Source of the DNA: Entomortierella parvispora
Lineage: Eukaryota > Mortierellomycota > Mortierellomycetes > Mortierellales > Mortierellaceae
NCBI GenBank assembly: GCA_963573315.1
Contig: OY752147.1
Location: 2,542,001 to 2,606,000, forward strand
Length of the DNA: 64,000 nucleotides
Direction of reading: 5' to 3'
The first letter of the stretch is position 1. Each line of letters opens with the position of its first letter. This document shows, in pieces, positions 1 to 10,185 of the stretch. Under the pieces are notes generated by a model, which had not been told where the DNA came from, did no database searches, and saw only the letters and a list, made by a program, of their open reading frames with translations. The position numbers and the translations under genes were made by a program.

Positions 1-1
1 G

Positions 2-3000
2 AACTCTGTGGGCGGCCCCATGAATCAAAGCTCCTCGACAACCACACTCCACATTTCTCAGCCACCTAGGGGAACTAACATTGAAACAGCGTTGCAATCA
101 ACTGTGGCAACCCTCCGTCGTCTTTCCCTTTCCGACTCCAAGAGGCCCGTTATCAATCTCAAGGAAGAAGAGGCAAGTTTTATCGATCTCAACTAAGGTC
201 ATTAGAAGAAGCAACAAAGCATGATATATTGGAATGTGAATGTATTAACCATGATCACACTACCATGTTTTCACACAGGCGGCGAGCTCGGCCGAAAAGA
301 CCAACAACAGACGCTCGGTCGCTTTTGCACCTCGGGATTTGGCCTCGACAGCAGAGGATTCTCTGGAAGGCAGACACAACAGACGATCTGCCATGATGGG
401 AGGCGCATCTGCAGAAAGCACATACACAGCACCCGTAGAGTCGTCCTCATCTGCATACAAACCCAACCGTCGCTCAGTCGTCATCTCACAACAAGAGCTT
501 GATGCTCTCAGAGAAGGACGTGCCTATGTCCCCCCAACTTTTGGATTCGCCAGCGATGACGAGGAGCCAGATGCGATTGCCGATACACTTTCGGCTCTGG
601 AGGGCAAGGGATCTCTTAGCAACCGATCAAGCTTTGCTTCCAAAGGCCCCGTGAGAGGAAGCTCTGGTACCAGCGTGGATGCAGACTCGCTTGCAGAGTT
701 TGCCTCCCACCTTCCTAGCCACATGAGAGGTGTTGCTGGCGCCGCCCTCGTGAACAATGATGATGCTCAGGACCGTCGGCGCTACACCACTGCTTTCCAC
801 TCGATGGGTCTTGGCTCGAACCGTGCCTCTGCACTCCCAGCTGCTGGAGCTTCAGGAACTGTCAACAAACGTCTTTCAATGGTCCCCACTTCCCGTGAAT
901 CGGATCGCAAGGATTGGCGCAACTGTATGTTTTCTTGCTTCCTCATGTGGGTATACATCGTTTCTAGGTGTTGGAGTACTAACGAATGTTTTTGTCAATC
1001 TATATTATTGTGAATAGCGACTCCTGTTTCTTCGAGCGGATCCAACCGTGACAGTATCTCATTCAAGGATAGCGCAAATGGCCGCCGTCCCTTGTTCATG
1101 GCTCATTTAACCTATTCGGACTTTCACTCACTTCTCACCAAGCAAAAGCACAAATACGTCCAGGGTGTGTTGCGTATCAACAAGCGAAACCGCTCTGATG
1201 CCTACGTCACAGTCGATACCCTTCCAGAGGGTGACGTCTACATTTGCGGCAGCAAGGACAGGAACCGTGCATTGGAGGGAGATGTGGTCGGAATTGAGTT
1301 GATTGATCCTGAAGAGTTGCCTCAGCAAAAATTGGAGGGCAACAAAGACAAGAAGAAGGGCAAACGTGCGGACGATGCTGTGGGTGAGCCCGCTGAGGCC
1401 GAAGTCGACGAAATTAAGCCCAAGTACTGCGGACGTGTCGTTTCCATTGTCGAGCGCTCGATCTCACAAATGTTTTCAGGAACGCTCACTTTGCAGCGAC
1501 CCAGCGGATCTAGCAAGAAGAACGACCGCAAGAAACAGGACGAGGACGATGCCAAGGGTCAGCCCCGCATTGTGTGGTTCAAGCCTACGGATAAGCGTGT
1601 ACCTTTGATTGCCATCCCTATCGACCAGGCTCCCGCTGACTTTATTGAGAACCATGCTTCCTACGTCCACAAGCTCTTTGTGGCCACTGTGAAGCGCTGG
1701 CCCCTGAGCTCCTTGCATCCTTTTGGACACCTGGAGCGCGAGCTAGGTGACATTGGTAACATTGAGATTGAGACGGAGGCGCTCTTGGCGGACAACAACG
1801 TTACGACAACTGCCTTTGGTGAAAAGGTCGAGAAGTGCTTGCCTGACTTGCCTTGGATTATTCCCGAGAAGGAGCTCAGTCGCCGTCGTGACTTGAGACA
1901 GGATTGTATCTTTACCATTGACCCTGCGACAGCCAAGGATCTTGATGATGCAGTATCGTGCACGCGACTCGATGACGGAACCTATGAGATTGGTGTTCAT
2001 ATTGCCGACGTGTCGCACTTTATCAAGGTCGGATCTGCATTGGATCGTGAGGCAAAGTCTAGAGCGACAACCGTCTATCTGGTTCAAAAGGCGATTCCCA
2101 TGTTGCCCAATGTCCTTTGCGAGGATCTGTGCAGTTTGACGGCCAACGTGGAGAGACTGGCGTTCTCTGTTTTCTGGAAGATGACAGAGGATGGTGATGT
2201 CTTGAACACCTCTTTCTCCAAGTCTGTGATCCGCTCCTGCGCACAACTGTCGTACGACGATGCACAGAGAGTGATCACCACTGGGTCATTGGATCCCAAG
2301 GTGGAAGTCTTTGGTCAGCCTCGTTCTTTGGTCGAGGACAACATCAAGGTCTTCTTTGTAAGTATTTTCAGCGACTGCCTGACACTGAATGGAATCGAAA
2401 CGTTTTTCTTGGGGCTAATACCATTTTTACTTTCAAAATTCCAATGTACAGAAACTGTCTCAAATCCTTCGCCAAAAACGTTTCGAGAACGGTGCCTTGT
2501 CCATCAACTCTATCAAGCTCAACTTTGAAACCGACGAACTCTTCAACCCTCTGGATGTCTCTGTTTATGAATTGAAGGAGTCCAACCGTCTTATCGAGGA
2601 ATTCATGTTGCTTGCCAACATGTCAGTTGCCAAGCAAATCTTTGAATTCTTCCCAGAACAGGCTCTGCTCCGTCGTCATGAGCAACCCCTGGAGAAGCGC
2701 ATGGTCGACTTTATTTCACACATGAACAAGATTGGCCTGGACCTGGATGCGTCGAGCTCAGGAGCGTTGCAACAGTCTTTGGATGCGATCCAGGATCCAG
2801 ACGTACGCAAGGTCGTGAGACTGTTGGTCATCAAGCCGATGCAGCGTGCAAAGTACATCTGCACAGGCATGCTTTCTCCTGAAAAATACCACCATTACGC
2901 GCTGAACGCGCCCTTGTACACTCATTTCACATCTCCTATCCGTCGCTATGCCGATATCATCGTTCACCGCATGCTCGAAGCTTCATTGACTGGAGGTAAG

Positions 3001-3817
3001 AACAAGCAGCTTTATCGTTTTATTTCCATGTTCGAATATTTCTTCCTTCTTGCTTACAAGACCTCTTTTTTTCCTCCTTCATACATTATCAGATTCAAAA
3101 TTTTACCTGGGCAAGGAATCTTGTCAAAAGAGTGCTAACCACTGCAATATCAAGAAGGACGCGGCCAAACTGGCCCAGGAGCAATCCAGCCACGTCTATC
3201 TCTCGGTCTTGCTTCACAACATGACGGAGTCCAAGGGCATGGTCATCCGCGATGCCATTGTTGTGCAGGTTCTGGACGCTGCTTTTGATGTTCTGGTGCC
3301 CGAATACGGTCTGGAGAAACGTGTCTATGTCGACCAATTGCCCATTGAGCGACATGCCTGGAATGAGTCGTCAGAGACCCTCAGACTCTACTGGGGTACC
3401 GCAGCCTTCAAGGCCCCAACCGAGGAAGAGGAGCCCGAGACCAACAAGGCGAGCCAGAACAAGCGTCTGTCTGCTTTGCCCGCTCGCGTGGACTCGATGG
3501 ATCATCCCGACGACGCCACGAACGCCTATGATGACGAGCGTGGTCTCTTTGATGACGAGAGCGATTACGAAGATGAGGACGAGCACTCGAGTGGTGGTCG
3601 TGGCGACGATAGCGATGAGGATGAGGTCGAGGGTATGGATGACGAGTCTCGCCGTTTGACAAGAATCCGTATCTTTGGACACATCAAGGTCTTGATCACG
3701 GCTGATACTACCGTTTCGCCTCCTGTGATCAAGGTCATCGCCGTCAACCCCTATGCCACCACGGAAGAAGATACCAGTGCCCCTCTCGGTGCCTTTGCTG
3801 CTGGCATCGAAGCCTAA
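2..3817 (+). CDS. SSD1: Ssd1/Dis3L2-family RNase II-like RNA-binding protein (5' partial)
   Basis: Exons 2-172, 279-924, 1018-2357, 2452-2995, 3093-3817, in phase throughout, about 1141 residues in the window; the true start lies upstream. The first half is Ser/Asn/Gln-rich and disordered, as in Ssd1/Sts5. A cold-shock-like region (around 1128-1310) follows, then a full RNB domain with the signature IDPATAKDLDDA (about 1918-1953), and an acidic insert near 3540-3650 before the S1-like end. Ssd1 family members bind cell-wall and growth mRNAs and are controlled by Cbk1/Orb6-type kinases; the related Dis3L2 is a 3'-5' exonuclease. All four Asp of the RNase II metal site (pattern D-x5-D-x-D-D) are present, whereas yeast Ssd1 has lost activity, so this copy may be catalytic. 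The first intron uses a GC donor (AG|GCAAGT at 173). A poly(A) signal AATAAA lies at 3911. Family is certain; the Ssd1 versus Dis3L2 label is less so. Confidence 0.92.
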
Positions 3818-4044
3818 GCTCATTCATACTCTCGCTCCCCTCTACTCTTTTCAATTGCTTTTCGTTTTATATATCGTTTTCTCTTTCTTTCTTTTTTTTT
3901 TTGATCGCCAAATAAAATTTTCTCTTTCTCTTCTCAAGTCCTGTCAATTGCACCGAGTCATCATGATAGAAAGAAAAGGCATGCGCTTCGAGAAGAGGGG
4001 GGAGGAGGAGTATTTGTATGTATTGGTTGCTCTTGTGGCGATCT

Positions 4045-5485
4045 CTATGGATCCATTCTCCATGGTCCATCTAAAGAGACAACATCGGGATTTCGGTTTC
4101 CAGTGGCGTACATGATCTCAGCGACAAGTCGCCCCACATTGCTGGTATAGGTGACCACACTATGTTGGCATTGGGCGGCGGAATAAATGTCCAAGAGAAA
4201 GTTGATTTCTTGTTGTTCTCTCGAGATGCCAGCCTTGGTGTCGGCCTCCCACCCTTCGTTTGACCGTGGCATATCCCTGTAATAGAATTGATATTCTGGA
4301 TAGTCCTTGGTCGATTCGATCACACGGTCATCGTCCGTCATGACGAAAACAGCCGAGATCCCGGATTTGGCCCGGAAGCGCCTCACTTTGTCCATGTACA
4401 CTGAAAAGTCGATCAAGTCTGCCTCCGAAGCCTTGTCCGAGTGCCGTACATGCAATGATATACAAGGAGTGGGGATGATGGGCAAGGCTCGGACTTTTTC
4501 TCTCATGAGGGCATTGGGCCGGACAGCGTAATAGGTCAGCATGGATCGCCACCAGAGATGACCCTTTTGTTTGTATCCTGGAACGATGATTTCCCTGCGT
4601 TTGATCATGTCCATCACGTCTACATCCATCGATTTGAAATTGACGGTCGAATGGTCCCATTGGGTCATGTCTGTCTCTGGGGGATGATTCACAAAAGCCT
4701 GCTCCATGTCTCCAGCACTGCAAGTCGTCATGGGGATGAAAAATTTGTGGATATCTGGTGTGAGCAGCGTCATGTTGTAGTAGAGACTAAACGCGAGTCC
4801 CAGACCCATGTTGTGCCATGCAGATCCTAGAGAAATGAATAATGAGGATTATCAGCAGGATGTATTTGGCAAACAGGTTCGATCGACTATGGCTTCTTTG
4901 TTTCTTTCTTTTACCGAAACCAAAGGGGTTTATGGCGCCCGAGAAAAACTTTTGACATCGGTTTTGGAGTTGATCCAGGTCATTCTGGAGGGCGACTCTG
5001 TCCTTGTCTGCCCACGTCGTCAAGATTTCATATCCCTGGACACCCATTGTATCAATCACCCATCGAGATTTCTTTTGGACAAAGCTATCCAGTTCCTTTC
5101 CAAGATTGGGGTTATGGACCTCCAATACCATCTTGTACGAATGGTCGCTCATTGTCTCCAAAAGGTTATCTGACACCACCGTTAGACCATAGATCTGATC
5201 CTGACAATGGCCTACAGTGCTCTTGATGGATCCACAAACATTGACAAGTCTCGATATGTTGACGCTCGAATGGATACAAATGTCCTGTGAATTCGTGGGG
5301 ATAGGACAATTTGGCCGATCTGATTGCCGGATGTTGTCAATGGAAATTTCAGTGGATCGTAAGCTGACCATGTAAAAGCCCAAGAGTATCGTGGAGAGTA
5401 CACAGGTCAACATCAGTCTTCGTCTGAACGGTGGAAAACGTGTGTGTCGTATCCGTTGGGTGATATTGAAGGTCGGAAGAGCCAT
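4045..5485 (-). CDS. GT23 (FUT8-like) alpha-1,6-fucosyltransferase-like type II membrane protein
   Basis: Two exons, 5485-4915 and 4826-4045, give 450 residues. A short basic cytoplasmic tail is followed by one membrane segment (residues about 24-42), the usual Golgi glycosyltransferase layout. After the splice the protein reads GFGSAWHNMGLGLAFSLYYN, like the start of the FUT8 donor-binding region. HVRHSDK at residues 316-322 corresponds to the FUT8 peptide HVRRTDK, and a later segment (TDDD, then YTSNVGRLVAEIM) matches the C-terminal GDP-fucose fold. In animals FUT8 adds core alpha-1,6-fucose to N-glycans. The second Arg of the donor motif is His here, so activity or donor choice is unproven. 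It could also be a related fungal GT23 or O-fucosyltransferase-like enzyme with another acceptor. Confidence 0.75.
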
Positions 5486-6062
5486 CTTTGAGTCGCCTGG
5501 TGTTCGCCCTATCTGATCCGTTGAAAGAAGAATAGCCTATTTAGAGTTTTTTCTTGGGAAGACGAAGGACGGTGTCAACATGGAACAATGGCACAAGCAG
5601 AGAAGGAGAAAGGGTGATGTGCCACCTTTCGATTGTTTGAAATGGCTGTGTGATGCGCAAGGAGGATGGGAAAGGGGCAATGAAGAGTGAGATGGGGCCA
5701 CTGAGGCGAATGGCGATGGGGATGATGCGAGTGAATGTCGGAGAGAAAGAGAGAGAATGAAGAACAAAACGTGCCGAGGAAATGATTTCTTTTTTATCCC
5801 GGTGGGGCCGCGGTCCCTGTCGCACAGATCTCAGAGCGCGAATTGTGTTGCAGGGCAGGGGACAATTGGTTGATTGGGGGGTCTTTTTTTTTGCTCTCTT
5901 CTTGTCGCGAGGACAAAAGGACGAGTGCGCTCCCACTTCAGGGCAGCCAGGCACTCACCCCCTCCTCTTTGTTGTCAATGGATTGAAAAAACCACGATTG
6001 CTCAAAAGAAGAAGAGAAAAACATCTTTTATTTCAAAGTGTTGCTGTTGCGAAGAACGACAA
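5486..6062. other. Intergenic region upstream of the GT23 gene
   Basis: About 580 bases between the start of the GT23-like gene and the end of the next minus-strand gene. It holds purine/pyrimidine-skewed tracts (CT-rich on the minus strand near 5540-5770) that look like a leader or promoter. No convincing gene seen. Confidence 0.5.
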
Positions 6063-6583
6063 TTATCGGGTGCCTGGACGAGAAAGGGACTTTGGCCGAG
6101 CCATTTCGTCATAAGCAGGAGGATCAAACAAGTCGGACGACCGCAAACGGGCAACAGCAGGAGGAGGGACGCGTGGTCTAGAAGGAGGACTTGAAGGAGG
6201 ACGTGCAGCACCAATATGGACTGGTGCACTCTCGTCTAGTCGTCGGTCGCTCAGGTGAAAGTGATAGTCAGGCGGCACTGGACCCGGCCAAGGGAAAGAA
6301 CAATGTCAGCAATCAGCTTTCATTCTTACCGCTTATCAAAGTTGGCCTTTGGTTCTTTACCTTCACAGTCGTGTTCCTTTTGTAATTGCTTCTTCACTCT
6401 TCTCTTGGCAAGGTAAACTCGACCAAAAAAGGCCGCCGCCACCAGGAACGCCACACTGAGGATCACATAAATGTAGCCACCACTCTTGTCAAAGTCATCG
6501 GCATCAGCACCGCTCGAAACCTGAGCGGGGTTTGCTGCGGTGGGGCTTGGACTTGGGCTGAAAAGCGCGAGTGTGGGGGACAT
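6063..6583 (-). CDS. Small single-pass membrane protein with two PPxY motifs (Rcr-like layout)
   Basis: Exons 6583-6361 and 6277-6063 encode 145 residues. A short Ser/Pro/Ala-rich N-terminus without a signal peptide is followed by one hydrophobic segment (about 36-57), a basic stop-transfer stretch (KRRVKK) and a polar tail. The tail carries two PY motifs, PPDY (76-79, directly after the splice) and PPAY (127-130, near the C-terminus). PPxY peptides bind WW domains of Nedd4/Rsp5 ubiquitin ligases; yeast Rcr1/Rcr2 and other Rsp5 adaptors have this layout. The intron is phase 1 and sits just before the first PY motif, exactly as in the next gene (7529-8880), so the two look like old tandem duplicates. 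Function is inferred from architecture only. Confidence 0.65.
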
Positions 6584-7528
6584 GACAAATAAGGTGTTGT
6601 AAGGTTAAGTGGACTTGTCGGGGATTATTCCTCGACTGTTGTTATCAGAGGGGGCAGGGAAAGTCGATAGAAAACGTTCAGTTGGATGAGCGATGCAGAC
6701 GGGGGGAGTGCAGTCAAAGAGCAGACGAGAGAGAGGAGTGTGGAAAAGGTTGAGCAGGAGAGATGAAAGGAGGAGGCTGGCTGGCGCGGGGCAGGCAGGT
6801 GGACAAGCAAGTGCATCAAATGCAATATATGAGGAAGGAAAAAAACTGTCCGAGAAGACAGCCTTCAGTCCATGCTCACTTTTCTTTGCTTTATAGCCAT
6901 CAAAGTCGCCAGGGGGCAACCAAAAGGACACGGTCAATCAATAATGCAAGCTATCCAACTGACCACCCCTTACTTGAACAATCCAATTTCCATCTTCCTT
7001 GGAGGCTCCGAGCGTTGTTCCAACGGAAACCAAAAAAACCCCTCTTCTGCCTCCCCCCTTGTTTGATCCTGCAACTCAGACAACCACAAGGCGGCACGGC
7101 CGCGTGTGTGTGTTTTTTTGTGGACAGAATCTCAGCAAAGCAGCCCGATTGCCGATTAGCTGTGCAGGGACCTGGTTCCACGGACGTTCTCGGATGAGAA
7201 GCTGACCTGGACACCACGAGGATTCTTTGAATTCCAGGGAAGTGATCCCATCCTTCTCCCGAGGTCTGGTCATCTCATCACATGGGTCTTGATCTGCCAC
7301 CGTGCGATGGACTCTCTAGTGAATGACTTTTAATAGCCCGCACACTCCTCTAAAGACGTCCTTCCAGCTTTGAAGCACCCCAGGGCCTCCTAGATGCAAA
7401 GCCCAATGGCGTGTCAATGATTGTTACAGAAGATGCACATGTCTTTTTTTTTGGGGGGGGAGGGGGGTTCGAGCTGGTAATGTTATTATACAAAAATGTG
7501 GCGAGGCTAGCTATTGCTATAGTGTTGA
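6584..7528. other. Intergenic region between the two PPxY membrane-protein genes
   Basis: About 945 bases. CT-rich minus-strand tracts near 6600-6780 look like the leader of the 6063-6583 gene. No open frame in this stretch carries a recognisable domain or convincing splice pattern. Confidence 0.45.
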
Positions 7529-8880
7529 TTAGATATACTCTGGAGGCAGTTGTGGGGCCGCTTCCTCTGGAGCCAAGGGGATATATGGGGGAGGACCTTG
7601 GCTTCGGAGTCGGTTCAGGGATGGCTGCAAAATACCAGAACGAGTGCCATTATTGCGGAGCTCTGTCATCTGGTCTTCGCTCCTGACTTCTGGTGATGAG
7701 CTATTGGCTGTAGATCCACGCCTGGCAGACCGGGACATATCACTGTTGCTTGCTCCCACCCCACTGTGGAGAATGGAGGCTCGTCTGCCTGAGGTAAAGC
7801 TGAAAGCTGGAGAAGGTGCACTTATCACTGGTCCAGCAGATGATTGTGTGATTTCACTGGGAATATTGGCATTCGGGGCAGCAATTGACCAAGGAGCCGG
7901 TGAGGTAGGTGGAGAGAGAGTAGTTGTGGTCGTCGTCGTTGTTGTAGTTGTGGTAGTGATGGTCGTAAGGATGGGGTGGATGGCAGTCGGGTCGATATGG
8001 TTCGTCGATTCAGATGTGGGTTCAGACAAAAGGAGGCCGTGTTGTGACGAGAGCGAGTCTCGTGGGCCACGGGTGCGCTGGGTAGCCAGATGCAGCTGGT
8101 AGTGGACCTGTTCCGGGTGCGTCACTGTCATCTCTGGGTCGACGTAAGGCTGGTCGAGAACATAGGCACGATATTGCGGCGGCGGGCATCCGGCTAAAAG
8201 GTTCAAGAAAAAAAAAAGAGCAATAACGTTGGTTGGTGGCAATTTGGGTCTGTGCAGCCAACACCTTGACTTTTGCACCGTCACAATGACGATCTCTGTT
8301 TTCTCTCCTTTTTTCCTCTTCACCGTTCGTTCCTGCGTCCTTCATCCCGACCGACCCCTTGTTCCTTCGGGCTGCAATGAGAGCCGCTAGCCACTTTCCA
8401 TGAAGGTGGGGGAGGAGGAGGAGGAGGAAGAGAGGAAGGGACGAGGGGAAGAAAGACTCTCTTCTGGGTTACCCCCCCGTGTGATGCAGATCGAGGGACG
8501 TTGTCCTTACCTTCGTCTACTTCCTCTGCACGGTTTGTGCCTCTGTGAACACCTCCATTCTCCAAATGACTTTGGTCGCCTTCAAGAGCGAGTCTTCGTA
8601 ATCTACGGTTGCGTCGAACCTTGTGAATGGTATAGAGAATCACGACTACAACACCGAAGAAGGCAACCAACGAGACGGCTGTTTCGACATACTGTCCTGG
8701 TCCAGAGCTACCTGAGGTCGTTGTATCCCCAAAGACTGATGCTGTAGGTGCAGGGCCAATTGAAACTGTAGGAGTGTCGTGGGGTGGTGGTATCGTGTAA
8801 AGGGGCTGTGAGGCAGTTGGCGCTGTATGTGAAGATGACGGTGAGAAGGTAATCGTGATCTGTGCTAGTGAGGTCGCCAT
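7529..8880 (-). CDS. Single-pass membrane protein with three PPxY motifs (Rcr-like layout)
   Basis: Exons 8880-8511 and 8193-7529 encode 344 residues. The N-terminus is Ser/Thr/Pro-rich with no clear signal peptide, then a membrane segment (about 64-86), a basic stop (HKVRRNRRLRR) and a long polar tail. PY motifs are PPQY (128-131, right after the splice), PPPY (324-327) and PPEY (340-343, last residues). A poly-Thr run is encoded by an ACN microsatellite at 7919-7962. The order TM, basic stop, phase-1 intron, PY matches the neighbour at 6063-6583. Likely role, by analogy with Rcr1/Rcr2-type adaptors, is recruiting a Rsp5-type ubiquitin ligase to a membrane; this is inference. Confidence 0.68.
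7919..7962. repeat. Trinucleotide microsatellite coding for poly-Thr
   Basis: Run of GTY/GTN triplets on the plus strand, ACN on the coding minus strand, giving a Thr-rich tract inside the PPxY membrane protein. Its length probably varies between strains. Confidence 0.75.
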
Positions 8881-9617
8881 TGCGCTTTACGATATGCAAA
8901 AATGCTGGAAAGCTCGGTGGAATACAAGAGGTGCTGAGGAGGAGGAGTGGGTCAGGTTTGGGTGGAAGAAAAAAAAATGCAGAGAGAAAGGAAGAAGAAA
9001 AGACAGGTCGAACTAATAGGCCGTGCCCCTGCGCATGTGAGTATTTTTATCTTTGTTTTTCCTTTCTTACTGCTGGCATCTCCCAGGCACAAGGGGCGCG
9101 ACCGAGGGCCTCGCTGCACTCAACCTTCGCAGCTCTTTTTTTTTTCCACCAGGGGCACCCTGGCACTTTCCATTCCGCTGGACAGGCAATAATATTGATA
9201 AAGAGCAAACCCAGCCATCCCTGCAGTCGGCACACACCATCCAGCACAAACACACAAACATCTTGCACACGCTCACAGAATTATGACGACAGTTGTACTT
9301 TCGCCTTGGGAGGACAGGTGCACAAACAGCACCCGGGTGAATACGTTCTCCGGATAAGCACCCCTTAATTAACCATTGCCTTACCGGGTGTCACGTTTCT
9401 CACGTCACCTTGTCCTGCTGCTTGGTGCGTTTCCTTGATGCACCAACACACAAAAAAACACTTTATTTTTTGCCGCTCTTTTTAACAACTCTTCAGTTCA
9501 GCTCAGGCCATCCCCTTTCACCCCTCGAGCTCCTTCACAATTATCGCGCTGTACCCCCGCCGTCCCTTCCTCCGCTCCCTTCCCCTTCTTCTCTCCTTCC
9601 CTGTCCTCGTGCTGGCC
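8881..9617. promoter_or_regulatory. Divergent intergenic region between the PPxY gene and the Pcc1-like gene
   Basis: About 740 bases between two divergent starts. The side next to the plus-strand gene (9530-9617) is strongly CT-rich and leads into a good start context (GGCCATGGCC). No gene or RNA seen. Confidence 0.5.
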
Positions 9618-9909
9618 ATGGCCCACCGTTTCGATCTTGCCACCTATACCTACTTTGATGTCAAGATCCAGCCAGAGGCTATGGACCAAGTCTTGGCTTC
9701 AACCCGCGCTGCCTCTGAAGTCAACAATGGCTCCCTGGCTGGGATCGAGTACATGGGCCAAATAGGCGAGCTCACAAACCACCTTCTCTTCCGAACACCA
9801 AAACACAATCCTGCTCACCATTTCAGTCAAGGACCTGCGCTTCCTGCTGGACCAGGTCCACAACTGCATGTTGAAGAGGAGCTGGAGGATCAAAGAAACA
9901 GGCAAATAG
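9618..9909 (+). CDS. PCC1: Pcc1/LAGE3-like KEOPS complex subunit
   Basis: Model: exons 9618-9719 and 9766-9909 (46-nt intron, weak donor GTCAAC, acceptor AAATAG), 81 residues. The second exon reads NTILLTISVKDLRFLLDQVH and so on. This fits the Pcc1 C-terminal pattern of a beta strand followed by a helix with a D-L-R-x-L-L-x-x-V-x-N core, and the length is right for Pcc1 (about 80-90 residues). Pcc1 is the dimerisation subunit of KEOPS/EKC, which makes t6A at position 37 of tRNAs reading ANN codons. Without the intron the frame stays open to 9992 (124 residues) but loses the Pcc1-like end, so I prefer the spliced model. The start 9618 has a strong Kozak context after a CT-rich leader. Confidence 0.6.
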
Positions 9910-10185
9910 TGGAGACCATCTCGGCCATTTGTGGCGTCGTTCAGGTGGATATCCAAACACTGCGACAACGTGCAAAGAGAGACGAGCTTTGAGTCGTATG
10001 TATCCTAGCGTGGACATTGATAGAAAACACTGTAATAGCATTGAAAAAAAAAAGAAAAAAGAAAAAAAAAGAAGTGAACCTCGCTCAGCTTTATTCCAAA
10101 GGAAATGAGGTCTGGCCTGGTGATTGCATTTGCCACGTATCGCTTGCGGAGTAAATTGTTTCTCGCCCAATTGAGGCACAAATCT

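Noticed and set aside
9720-9992. Unspliced 124-residue version of the Pcc1-like gene
   Set aside because: The unspliced C-terminal half has no family likeness, while the spliced one fits Pcc1; kept only as the alternative.
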